From the NCBI GenBank assembly GCA_024364735.1, contig JAGFNQ010005392.1:181419-245418 (forward strand): 64,000 nucleotides of DNA, read 5' to 3'. Within the stretch, counting starts at the first letter, position 1. Every line of letters begins with the position of its first letter. Below are positions 10,824 to 20,201 of this stretch, in pieces. This stretch comes from Boesenbergia rotunda. Taxonomy: Eukaryota; Streptophyta; Magnoliopsida; Zingiberales; Zingiberaceae. Both the position numbers and the translations under genes were made by a program. The notes under the pieces were generated by a model, which searched no databases, had not been told where the DNA came from, and was given only the letters and a program-made list of their open reading frames with translations.

Positions 10824-12294
10824 GCTTTCTCAAGAGTGATGATCAACAAGGAGCACAAGCACGCAGCAAGAATCGCAGCAGAAAAGCAAAGCAACAACTT
10901 CTTCTTGCTCTGCTCCACACCCTCCTTTTGTTTCTCTCCTGAACGCCAGGTGACAACATCTCTCTACAGCCTCCAACTGCTTACCTGCAACCACCAGCCA
11001 CCACTGAGCTCTTCTAGACTCCCTAAGCATCCCTCAGACCAGCCCCAGTCAGCAGCTCCAGCTAGCGCTAGTGCCCGTTGCAACCTGAGATGGAAAAACA
11101 GACAAACCTGCTCCAAGGAAAGGTCTCCATTGACTCTCCTTGAGTGTTTGAATCCTTCCCTGTCACCTGCAGCTTAATCAGAGTATTAGGATAGCATATC
11201 AAGCAGCAAATCATGTATCAGATGTTAAGCGCAGAGAATCGGATACGGTCAGACGCGATCAGAGCGTCTGACATTGCAATTTGAATTAAAGTGATCGGTC
11301 ACCGGACCGATCCAAGGATTGTGGGTCGGTCACCAGACCGATCCACCACTTAGCTGGGACTCCCAGCTCTCGTGGCAACACAAGCTTGATCGGTCACTAG
11401 ACCGATCAGAGTGAAGCCTAATCGGTCACCAGACCGATCAGGTAGCTCCCTGTCCGATCAGGCTCAAGCCTGATCGATCCACGTCTGAGTGAACAGTAAC
11501 TGCGGAAATCAAATCCTAAGTCGTGGATTGGTCACCAGACCATTCAGGAGCTGATCAGCGGGGGAACTCAACTCATTGAGTGCTTCCTGATCGGTCACCA
11601 GACTGATCAGAAGTAAGGCAGTGAGGATGTTGCTTGCTCCTTGATCGGTCATCGGACCGATCAGGAGCCAAGCAACAAGGCAACGGCCTGCTCCCTGATC
11701 GGTCACCAGACTGATCAGGAGCCACACAGTAGGTTCCCAATCTCACTGTGCGCTCCCTGATCGGTCACTAGACCGATCAGTCAACGCTGGATTAGTCACC
11801 AGACCGATCCACGAACGAGCAGCATGCCAATATCCCTGATCGGTCACTAGACCGATCCAGGGACTCAAACCTAGCCCTCCAAGCTAGGATTTCATCCACC
11901 TTAGCTCTCCAAGCTAAGGATTTTTCACCTAACCCTCCAAGTTGGGAATTTTCACCTAACCCTCCAAGTTAGGACTTTTCACCTAGCCCTCCAAGCTAGG
12001 ACTTTTCATCCAACTCTTCCGAATTAGGACTTTTCCAAACCTAGCCCTCCATGCTAGGACCTGACCCTCCAAGCCAGGACTTTTTCACCTAACACTCCAA
12101 GTTGGGACTTTTCACCTAACCCTCCAAGTTAGGACTTTTCACCTAGCCCTCCAAGCTAGGAATTTTCACCCAACCCTTTTGAATTAGGACTTTTCAACAC
12201 CTAGCCCTCCAAGCTAGGATTTTCCTCACCTAACCCTCTAAGTTAGGATTTTCCAACACCTAGCCCTCCAAGCTAGGATTTTCCATACCATGCC
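10824..12294 (-). repeat. e1 5' LTR, U3-side segment, truncated
   Basis: Continues the e1 LTR after the right TSD copy gcttt (10824-10828). It contains a GATCGGTC array (about 11290-11865) and a hairpin array (11870-12285), both in inverted order relative to the solo LTR. The last roughly 100 bp expected by comparison with the solo LTR start (8653-8760) are missing. At 12295 the sequence passes into an A-type LTR. Confidence 0.85.
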
Positions 12295-13654
12295 TAATTC
12301 TATATGTGCGCAAAGAGTTTTATAGAAAGATTACAGTTGTAGTATAAAACAAATGAAATGACAGCTCCTCGTTACTGACGTCCGGTGTAGAATGTTTCTT
12401 GGAGCAGAGGGACGTCGTCGGCGCTTGTATCTCGAGTTGGGAGGTTTCTGGAGCAGAGCGCTTGAGTAGAAGAGCGTATTGGCGTTGAGAGCAGTTGTTG
12501 TTGGAAGCCTTGGGTTCGAGGGGCTTTTTATAGCCTCCGGGGGCGCCCAGAACGTTGGGGGCGCCCCCCACGTGTCAATCGATCCGAACAACTCTCGGTC
12601 AGCCGTTATACCTCCAGGATCGGGCTGAGGTTTGACCGGGGGCGCCCGGGACACTGGGGGCGCCCGGGTTGACTCGATCCGCTGGCTTCTCGCTGGCTTA
12701 AGTTGATCCACTTCGTTAGCTTGAGCCCGGGGCGCCCTGACCATCCGGGGCGCCCGGGAGCACGGGGGCGCCCCGCCCAGTAAGCTACCGAAGCACATCA
12801 TTGCTTCACTTGTTTTGTGTTGACCTTGGGGGTGCCCGGGACACTGGGGGCGCCCTACTCAGCAGTTGCCTCACTCCTTTGAGGCGTTCTGAGCTGCAGA
12901 AACTCATCCCTTCGGCCCTACATCCAGTGTTAGTCCAAAACAGCACAAAGCAATAAAGTGTTAGGTTTATACAGCCTTAGCTGTCTTGGTTCTGACTTTG
13001 GGTCTCCAAAATGGAGCCCTAGGTCGAACCGATGCCTACTGTTTCCTCGACGGGGAACGCGTCCTCACCTACTCATCTCAGGAGAATTTACCTGATGCCA
13101 ACCGGCTCCTCCTGTTGGACTTTTGCCCAGCAGTCCTTTACCAGGTGCCCAGCTGTCCTTCGCCAGGTCTTCAGTACCAAGCAGTCCTTCGCCTGGTGCC
13201 TAGCAGTCCTTCGCTAGGTGCCCAGCTGTCCTTCGCCAGGTCTTCGGTTCCAGGCAGTCCTTCGCCTGGTGCCTAGCAGTCCTTCGCTAGGTCTTCGACT
13301 CCTAGCAGCCCTTCGCTAGGTGCCCAGCTGTCCTTCGCCAGGTCTTCGGTTCAAGGCAGTCCTTCGCCTGGTGCCTAACAGTCCTTCGCTAGGTCGTTGT
13401 ATCCTTGCATTCCTTCGCCAGGTGCCTAGCAGTCCTTCGCTAGGGCTTTGTATCATGACATTCCTTCGCCAGGTGCCTAGCAGTCTTTCGCTAGGGCTTT
13501 GTATCCTGGCAGTCCGTCGCCAGGTGCCTAGCAACCCTTCGCTAGGACTTCTTTCTGCACACTCAAGTAACTTTATTAGATCACAAATAAACTTAAATTT
13601 GAATCCTTTGCCAATATCAAAACAAGGTTCGATATGGTGCTTCCTGCACCAACA
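12295..13654 (-). repeat. A-type copia LTR, truncated at its 3' (left) end
   Basis: Shares with the LTR at 27-4205 the tctatatgtgcgc start region, the TATA box (tttttatag near 12528-12536), the GGGCGCCC array (about 12540-12860), the conserved block (12975-13125), the cctagc/gctagg hairpin array (13130-13550) and the terminus tgcaccaaca at 13654. About 200 bp of the U5 end are missing. It lies where the 3' LTR of the outer element should be, but its array differs clearly from the LTR at 40028-41285 and no polypurine tract follows at 13655. Pairing is therefore unproven. Confidence 0.75.
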
Positions 13655-14379
13655 ATTTATTGCCCCAATTACTGCAGATGCACTGACTTAAAGCATCTTG
13701 AATTAAGGCATAGACCTAAGCATCTCAACCCAGTCTAGGTTATCAATCAAAAGTACCCTAAGGTGCTTGTGAGATGCTGGCTTCTAGATCTATAGGTGCA
13801 TGTAGTACTAGGGTTAGGGCCTAAGCTAAGTCCATTGCGAAAAAGTCCTAGTTTTGATGGGGGTAAGTTTTTATAAAAACTAAGTCGGAAAATATTTTAA
13901 ATTAAAAAAATGAAAATATCAGATAAGAAATAAAACAGTTTTTGAACAGAAACATAAATAGAGCAGTCCTATTCTACTAAGCATAACATCACAATTGACT
14001 TAGCATACTAATTGAAATTGCAAGTAATTACTGAGATAAATGCATAAGATTCATCTGGTCAATAGTATGACTAGAAAAATTTAAACTAAAGTCAAGTGCA
14101 AGTCAAGCACGGGTCAAATACAAGTCAAATACAAGTCAAATACAAGTCAACCCTACTCAGTAGGGATAGTGAAATAGTTCACAATGCACTAGAATAGGCT
14201 AAAATGATCTAGAAAGAAGGGCCAGGATGGTCAGATGGGCCAGGCTGCCAAGATCGAAGCAGCGACATCATTTCATTGTATTGTGTGTCGCTTGCCTCTC
14301 AATTGGCTCGGAGGGCATCCATGTGCTCGATGTGATAGGCCTCGACCTCCTCCCTAAAGCTGTGCATCTCTGTCAGCAA
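13655..14379 (-). other. Outer copia element: interior downstream of the accessory ORF
   Basis: AT-rich sequence with no long ORF. It includes three or four copies of a tacaagtcaaa unit at 14105-14150. By position it matches the stretch between the accessory ORF and the 3' LTR in e2 (16925-17515). I recognise nothing else in it. Confidence 0.5.
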
Positions 14380-14791
14380 CTAGGTAATCCGCTGATCGGT
14401 GGTAGGTGGGGGTGGCTCTTGTAACTGCTCGTTGTTCTCGGCTGCGAGATCAGCTACGTCTACCTCCACCTCCTCGTCAGAGTCGTTCTGTCGTCTAGCC
14501 CTCTCCCATCTCCACGCTAGGGCCCCCGTGGCCGAAACATCTATCCCTGCTAAAGAAAAATTTCTAATCCCTATTTCATCGAACTCAGTCATCAAAATAA
14601 TCTCTCCGGCAGTGATGTTGCGACCATGGTGGTGAAGAAGGGAGGTGATAATGTGGCAGTAGGGCGTACGTACTCGAACGTGAGTAGATACGCTCGATGC
14701 GTAAATGATGGTATGGAATATGTGGAGACCTATGTCGATATGAAGTTGATGAATCATGGCATAGAGTAAAAAGGTGTGAAACGGTCGCATG
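14380..14791 (-). pseudogene. Accessory ORF of the outer element, C-terminal part
   Basis: Minus-strand ORF of 136 codons encoding the second half of a protein related to the e2 accessory protein. Short shared strings are PFHTFLLYAM here against SFHCLMLYGM in e2, and CHIITSLLHH against GHIITEWLHS. The C-terminal end is acidic, then Pro-rich (PPPP). The upstream half lies at 27268-27813, because e2 inserted inside the codons. The reading frame is continuous across the target site when one TSD copy is removed, so the ORF was a single gene before the e2 insertion. Function is unknown; the family is discussed under the e2 copy. Confidence 0.8.
14787..14791. other. Target-site duplication of e2, left copy (gcatg)
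   Basis: gcatg immediately left of the TGTTGGTGC terminus. An identical gcatg follows the right LTR at 27268-27272. A 5-bp duplication is the usual length for copia integrases. Confidence 0.95.
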
Positions 14792-16924
14792 TGTTGGTGC
14801 TTGGATGGCTAGAGAGGGGGGTGGTGAATGTAGCCAGACACAAATTTCTCGCTCTTTTAAAAGGTTCTTCACTTCAAGGGTTAGGAGCAACAGCGGAAGC
14901 AATACAAAATAGAGAAACAAAGTTGCAGAAACTAAAACCCTAAACTAAGCACAAGCTCAAGATGCTAACAAAGAGGATTTACAAGGTTCGGGGATAACTT
15001 GCCCCTACTCCTTAGCGTGCCCGTAAGGTGGGCGATCCCTTGATCGTCGGCAGATCAAGCCCCGGAAAATATGAATAGAATGGAACCTCCTTCTCGGTGG
15101 AGTAATCTCTCCACAGCGTTTCAATCAGAATGAAAAAAATAAGTACAGAGAAACACGAGAAGGCTTACAGAGCACTTAGAACAAAAGGAACACAAGAGAA
15201 CTCTCCATTGAGCTCCACTCAGCACAGATCTCACGCAAGAACTCCGTGCTCTTCATGTCTTTTTGCTAATGGACTCGCCAAGCTCTCTGCCTCTTCCAAG
15301 TGCTCAAGAGTATGATCAAAGTTGTCGCTTAAGTGATTCATAGTTGCTTGCTCAAAGAGATGGATCAAAAGTTCTCCAAAAATTGTTACTGCGACTTCTT
15401 CGCCACCAAGCTCTTAAGCCTCTGCCCACTGATCGCTAGGTCACAACCACCCCTCTGCAGCTCTCAGTTGCTCAACTGCAACTGCCCAGCTACCCTGACC
15501 TCTCCTGGACTCTCTGAGCTCCCCTCAGCCGAGCCCCAGTCAGCATCTCAGTGGCGCAGTCGTCCGTTGAAACCTGAGAAGGAAAATTGCCAAACCTGAT
15601 GTAGCAAAAGACTCCAGTTGACCCTCCTTGGATGATCCCTGAGTTATCTGCACACTTAGCAGATGATTAGCACACCAAATCAACAGAAGATCAAGAATCA
15701 GAAGAATCAGAGCAGAGAATAGTAGGCAATCAGAACGCAATCAGACATCTGACAGCGGATTTGAATTAAAGCTGTCAGCTACTGATCAGTCACCGGACCG
15801 ATCAGAGTGAACCCTGATCGGTCTAGTGACCGATCAGAGTGAACCCTGATCGGTCACCAGACCGATCAGGATAGGTTCAGTCCGATCAGGCTCCAGCCTG
15901 ATCGATCCCCAGTGAGAAACCCGAAATTGCGACTTTCTAGTGATCGATCACCAGATCGATCCCAAGTCGTGGATCGGTCACCAGACCGATCCACCCCTTC
16001 TCTGAGGATTTTTTCAGCTTCGTAGGCCAACCCTCCTGATCGGTCATCGGACCGATCAGAGTGGGTCCTGATTGGTCTGGTGACCGATCAGGCCACTCTC
16101 CGACCAATCAAGCTCCAGCCTGATCGGTTATAATGAGAAGCTCGCGACAATTGATCATTCACCAGAACAATCTGAAGGTCTCCCTGATCGGTCACCAGAC
16201 CGATCAGGAGCCGAACAGAAAAGCTTCTATTCTCTCCCTGATCGGTCACCAGACCGATCAGGAGCCGAACAGAAGACAACCAAAGTCTCTGTATGCTTCC
16301 TGATCGGTCACCAGACCGATCAGACATCACTGGATCTGTTACCAGACCGATCCAAGAAGGAAGTTCGTGCCAACTTCCCTGATCGGTCACCAGACCGATC
16401 CAGGGAAGGTCAATACCACTCTAAGTCAAGAGAACGGGCCTCCTAGCCTTCTCTGATTCGTGCTCAGTCCCCCGGATCAAGACTCCGTGCCCACCTTCAC
16501 TCACTAGGACTTCATTCAACCTAGCTTCCCAAGCTAGGACTTGGCTTCACTCACCAGGATTTCAGTCAACCTAGCTTCCCAAGCTAGGACCTGGCTTCCC
16601 AAGCCAGGGTTTCATCCAACCTAGCTTCCCAAGATAGGACCTGGCTTCACAAGCCAGGGTTTCATCCAACCTAGCTTCTCAAGCTAGGACCTGGCTTCCC
16701 AAGCCAGGGTTTCATCCAACCTAGCTTCCCAAGCTAGGACCTGGCTTTACAAGCCAGGGTTTCATCCAACCTAGCTTCCCAAGCTAGGACCTGGCTTCCC
16801 AAGCCAGGATTTCATCCACTCCGTGCCCAATCCCCGACCAGGACTTAATCCCAATCATCTCATTAACCTAAACTAAAATCGGTGTCAACACCAAAACAAC
16901 AATCAGGGTCAGACTACATCAACA
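14792..16924 (-). repeat. e2 3' LTR
   Basis: TGTTGGTGCTTGG...ACATCAACA in plus coordinates, 2,133 bp. It contains the G-run/tgaatgtagcc motif (14814-14836), cagcggaagc (14891-14900), the GATCGGTC array (15781-16405) and a hairpin array of cctagcttcccaagctagg and cctggctt/aagccagg units (16500-16815). The right end abuts the PPT. Confidence 0.93.
15781..16405 (-). repeat. GATCGGTC palindrome array, e2 3' LTR
   Basis: Irregular run of GATCGGTC-ACCA-GACCGATC inverted repeats and variants, the same microrepeat as at 9215-9810, 11290-11865 and 26094-26615. It lies in the U3 half of the LTR in element sense. Confidence 0.85.
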
Positions 16925-16940
16925 ATCTCCCCCTTTTTGT
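16925..16940 (-). other. Polypurine tract of e2
   Basis: Plus strand atctccccctttttg, i.e. minus-strand CAAAAAGGGGGAGAT, directly upstream of the LTR in element sense. This is the primer for plus-strand DNA synthesis. The identical string occurs at 53868 in a related element. Confidence 0.9.
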
Positions 16941-17515
16941 TGTTTGACCACCCGATTTTAAGTTTAGGGATTTGGAAATCAATTGTCTCAAATTTCACCA
17001 TCGTAGGAGAATCACGATCCTCCCCCTACAACAGCAATCGTTAGAGAATCAGGATCCTCCCCCTACAACAGTTAAGCTCGTAATTATCCCAAACTTAACT
17101 AACCACATTCTCCCCCTTTGTCAAACACCGAAAAGGGTGTAGACTGGTTGTTAAGTTTAAAAAACAAAACCTCCCCCTCAAGCCTAGGGGTTTCCTCAAA
17201 ACAAACAAAGGATATGATTTAATTTTGAAAGTATATGAAAACATATGATAAAGGTAAAGCAGGATAAAACAATCATATGCATCATATGAACATGAAAGTG
17301 AACAACACAAACATAAGATAGTAATATAAAGCAAAATCCAGTCAGATAATCATAGCATGAAAGCATAATCAATTAGTCAAACACATCATAAATCCAAAAT
17401 AGTCAAATGGTCAGATGCATAACAACGCATCAAAACATAGTCAAATACAGCACCAAGTCATAACAGTCAGAGCACATGTCATGAGAGCAGAATCAAAGTC
17501 AGAGTACAGCCATAA
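16941..17515 (-). other. e2 untranslated stretch between accessory ORF and PPT
   Basis: Contains several ctccccct strings (minus-strand AGGGGGAG) besides the terminal PPT, e.g. near 17023, 17055, 17110 and 17171. The rest is AT-rich with tcatatg-type repeats. No coding region is supported. Confidence 0.5.
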
Positions 17516-18889
17516 TCAATCCTCGGCGGGGGGGGGGGGGGGGGGGTCATCAGCCTGCATGGGGTCATAACCAGTGTTGCTAGAGGGCGCAACTCCATGA
17601 AGTGTATGCTGGTACGGATGACCAGTAGTCCAAGTGCGCCACTCCTCGTACCATGCCTGCTGCTGAGCATGCATCACCGCAATCCTCGAATCCGTCGCCC
17701 GCTGGTCAGCCCGTAACCTAGAAATCTCAGACCTGACCTCCTGCTGCCAGAGCTTCGAAACATGTAGCCCATGCTGGACAGTCTGCTCCAACTCGGCGAT
17801 CTGCCAACGAAGATCAGGCTCCACCTCGTAATAGTCTCTCGCGGCAGCAGGAGCACCATGATGTCCAGCCTGGTCAGCAGCTCTTGGAATGTGTGCGACC
17901 CTAGGTAACTCCCCTAGTCCCTGACCATCCTTCCATCCAAGACCATGAGGTCCGACAACAATGCCAGCCTTGGCGAACCCGCGTCGGCCATGTCGGCAGT
18001 CCTGTCGAACCATCGGCTCGGTCCTGCTCTTGGTCACATCAATACCGACTGAATGAAGCCACTCAGTAATGATGTGCCCAAAAGGTATGTAGACGGTCTG
18101 ACGGTCGATCTGACTGTAAAAGATGATAGAGAAGTAGATAGTCATCACGACGTAAAAATCTAGCTGACGATGCATCCCATAGAGCATCAAGCAGTGAAAG
18201 GAACGAATCTCGGCTAAGCGCTTCGAGGTTATTGGCACAAGACAGTTGGTTATGATTTTGAAAAGAACATAGTCAGGTGGGGATAAGCTAAGAGCAGCAA
18301 ACGTGGGGAAAGCACCAGCACGCTCACCATGACCCCACGGCCTGGGATGGCCGAAAAAATACTCATAGATAGAGTCAGGGGTGACTCCATCGAAGCGGGC
18401 CGGTAAAGGATCTTGAACATACGGGAACAACGGAAAGTCATTGTTTGATCTTCGACAGGCCAGAAAGGCAGTGAAAGAGGATAACTCAAAATCGAGGTTG
18501 GTTCGGGCGACTCGGGTCCTATACCCTGAACCTTCACCACTGACATGGTTATTATAAAATTCAGAGACCAAATCAAAATTGATCGGCCGCTCAAGAAAGA
18601 GGATAGATTCTAGTTTGTAAAAGTCAATGATCTGTCGCACTGTAGGACAATGTTCGTAAACAAATTCCCTATCCATAGTTCGACAAGGTAGTAGTTTGAA
18701 AGTGTGACTGCGAAAAGCCAGTTCGAAATGTATATTAGGAAATCTGACATCAGAGGGTGGTTGACGTCTTGAAGAGGATGAGGGAGCTCTGGATCGTGAG
18801 CTACCCTCAACCGATTCTTTACCTTTAGGAGATTTCCTAAGGATTGGATAAAAATCAGGGCAACAGATTGGATCAAATGAAGTGAACAC
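17516..18889 (-). CDS. Accessory (env-position) ORF of e2, plant-transposon-protein-like
   Basis: Intact 457-residue ORF, the only undamaged long ORF of e2. Residues 1-50 are basic and Ser-rich (RKSPKGKES, SSRSRAPSSSSRR), possibly nuclear-targeting. Residues of about 50-300 resemble the Pfam family named 'putative plant transposon protein': FLERPINFDLVSEFYNN, LSSFTAFLACRR and DYVLFKIITNCLVPIT are typical in style. Residues of about 360-430 are helical and may form a coiled coil; a six-Pro run precedes the C-terminal AED and is encoded by an 18-base homopolymer. No signal peptide is evident, and no clear envelope-type transmembrane anchor at either end. SIRE-type elements carry env-like genes here, but this protein looks soluble. 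Biochemical function is unknown. A second, diverged copy lies in the outer element. Confidence 0.8.
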   Translation of the reverse strand: MFTSFDPICCPDFYPILRKSPKGKESVEGSSRSRAPSSSSRRQPPSDVRFPNIHFELAFRSHTFKLLPCRTMDREFVYEHCPTVRQIIDFYKLESILFLERPINFDLVSEFYNNHVSGEGSGYRTRVARTNLDFELSSFTAFLACRRSNNDFPLFPYVQDPLPARFDGVTPDSIYEYFFGHPRPWGHGERAGAFPTFAALSLSPPDYVLFKIITNCLVPITSKRLAEIRSFHCLMLYGMHRQLDFYVVMTIYFSIIFYSQIDRQTVYIPFGHIITEWLHSVGIDVTKSRTEPMVRQDCRHGRRGFAKAGIVVGPHGLGWKDGQGLGELPRVAHIPRAADQAGHHGAPAAARDYYEVEPDLRWQIAELEQTVQHGLHVSKLWQQEVRSEISRLRADQRATDSRIAVMHAQQQAWYEEWRTWTTGHPYQHTLHGVAPSSNTGYDPMQADDPPPPPPAED

Positions 18890-19459
18890 AAGAATTTGAT
18901 CATGTAATCAATTTGAACATTGGTAAGGTCACGGTAATCACAAGTTGACCATCAAGGAAACAAAATTTGATCACAAGGGCAAGGTTTGATCAATAGTTAA
19001 GTGAAGATAGATATAGGTCACGACACCCACGTCACAATACCAAGATATGAGTAAGATTTGTGTTTAAGAGCACCACAAAACAAAATATTATGGTTAGTGC
19101 ACAAAAGTTATGAATCGAACAGCAAAGAAAAGCCATAAAAATGATAACGAAACTCACTTAGGTGCCATATGAGTCGGTTGGTTTGTTTAGGAAGAATACG
19201 TCTCAAGAAGTCGGAAGAAGAGGCTGTGTAGAGAATGGAGCGACACAGAGGACTTGCGCAGGAGGAAGGACACACTGTGTTGACCTTCAGAGAAACTCCA
19301 GAGATCACAGACACTCAGGGAGCAGATCTCGCCAAGCTCAGCGCAAAAAGAAGAAACGCAAGAGGAGGAAACTAAGGAAGGTTTCATGCAGGTAGAAGAC
19401 AGAGGTTTCAGTGCTAGGGTTGAGGATGAGGAGAATAGAGAGTTAATAGGTTGGTGGAC

Positions 19460-19815
19460 CGATTCACCAACCAGAATTTAATGCAATTGATCTGATCGAC
19501 CGTTCGATCTTGGAACGCCCAAACCGATCAGGCTCCATCCTGATTGGTCTGGCTTGGTCCTGATCGGTCGGGTGACCGATCAGGAAAGCCCCTGATCGGT
19601 CTGGCGATCGATCAGGAGGCGAACAGAGAGTTTGCGCGAATTTTCGTGACCCTACTGATCGGTCGGTGGACCGATCACCAAGGTGGCTAGATCGGTCTGT
19701 GGACCGATCAAATTCAAAACAGAATGTTTTTGACAAATTTTCGCAGCATAGGTGGATCGGTCAGGATGACCGATCTTGCCAACCCCTGATCGGTCTGTGG
19801 ACCGATCAGGTATCA
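19460..19815 (-). promoter_or_regulatory. GATCGGTC array upstream of the e2 accessory ORF
   Basis: Internal, non-LTR block with at least six GATCGGTC...GACCGATC inverted repeats, e.g. near 19560-19583, 19593-19616, 19655-19680, 19690-19710, 19754-19775 and 19787-19810, between RNase H and the accessory ORF. It is the microrepeat of the LTR, here without the LTR termini, PBS or C-run. The position, 600-900 bp upstream of the ORF start, suggests a separate promoter or enhancer. I see no convincing TATA box; CTATTAAC on the minus strand near 19453-19460 is a weak candidate. Function is inferred. Confidence 0.5.
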
Positions 19816-20201
19816 GAAGTTTTTTGATACGATTTCAGAAATGGCAGTATCAGACTTCCTATCGATCAAATGGATATTGGAGGTGTTTTCTTAACTAGAC
19901 TTGATCCCCTAACGAGAATCAAGAGTCCTTATGGGTTTAACACCCTCTCCATTTTGAACACAACCACCCAATCAAGTGAAGGCAAAATCAATCAAAACAT
20001 TCATCCATGTTAAAACAAGTTTGTATCAAAATAAAGTCTCCAATCAAGTTTCCTTGTTTGGAATGTCCAAACATGATCATGGAGCCAAATACACATGTGT
20101 TATGCATTGGTTTTCCCCATACTTGGTCAACTTAATGATTATTATCTCGTCAACCTAATTTCTCATGGGATGCATTAACATTTTGAGTAATTAGGTTGAT
20201 C

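Larger units (their letters stand above)
4206..12294 (-). mobile_element. Copia element e1 (SIRE-like), 3'-truncated
   Basis: Minus-strand Ty1/copia element: 5' LTR (8103-8652 plus 10824-12294, start of U3 missing), PBS, gag, protease, integrase and the first part of reverse transcriptase. Everything after the RT segment ending at 4206 is gone, including the YVDD motif, RNase H and any accessory ORF, and is replaced by an A-type LTR. Gag, integrase and LTR resemble e2 (14792-27267) closely enough to be one family. Coding regions hold several nonsense codons and 1-bp indels, so it is an old, inactive copy. Confidence 0.85.

Noticed and set aside
9886..11177. Several ORFs of 66-115 codons around 9.9-11.2 kb
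   Set aside because: All lie in solo/e1 LTR sequence and mirror each other because the two LTRs are inverted copies.
13032..13691. Overlapping Pro/Ser/Leu-rich ORFs on both strands
   Set aside because: Translations of the LTR hairpin array in several frames; the repeat keeps all frames open.
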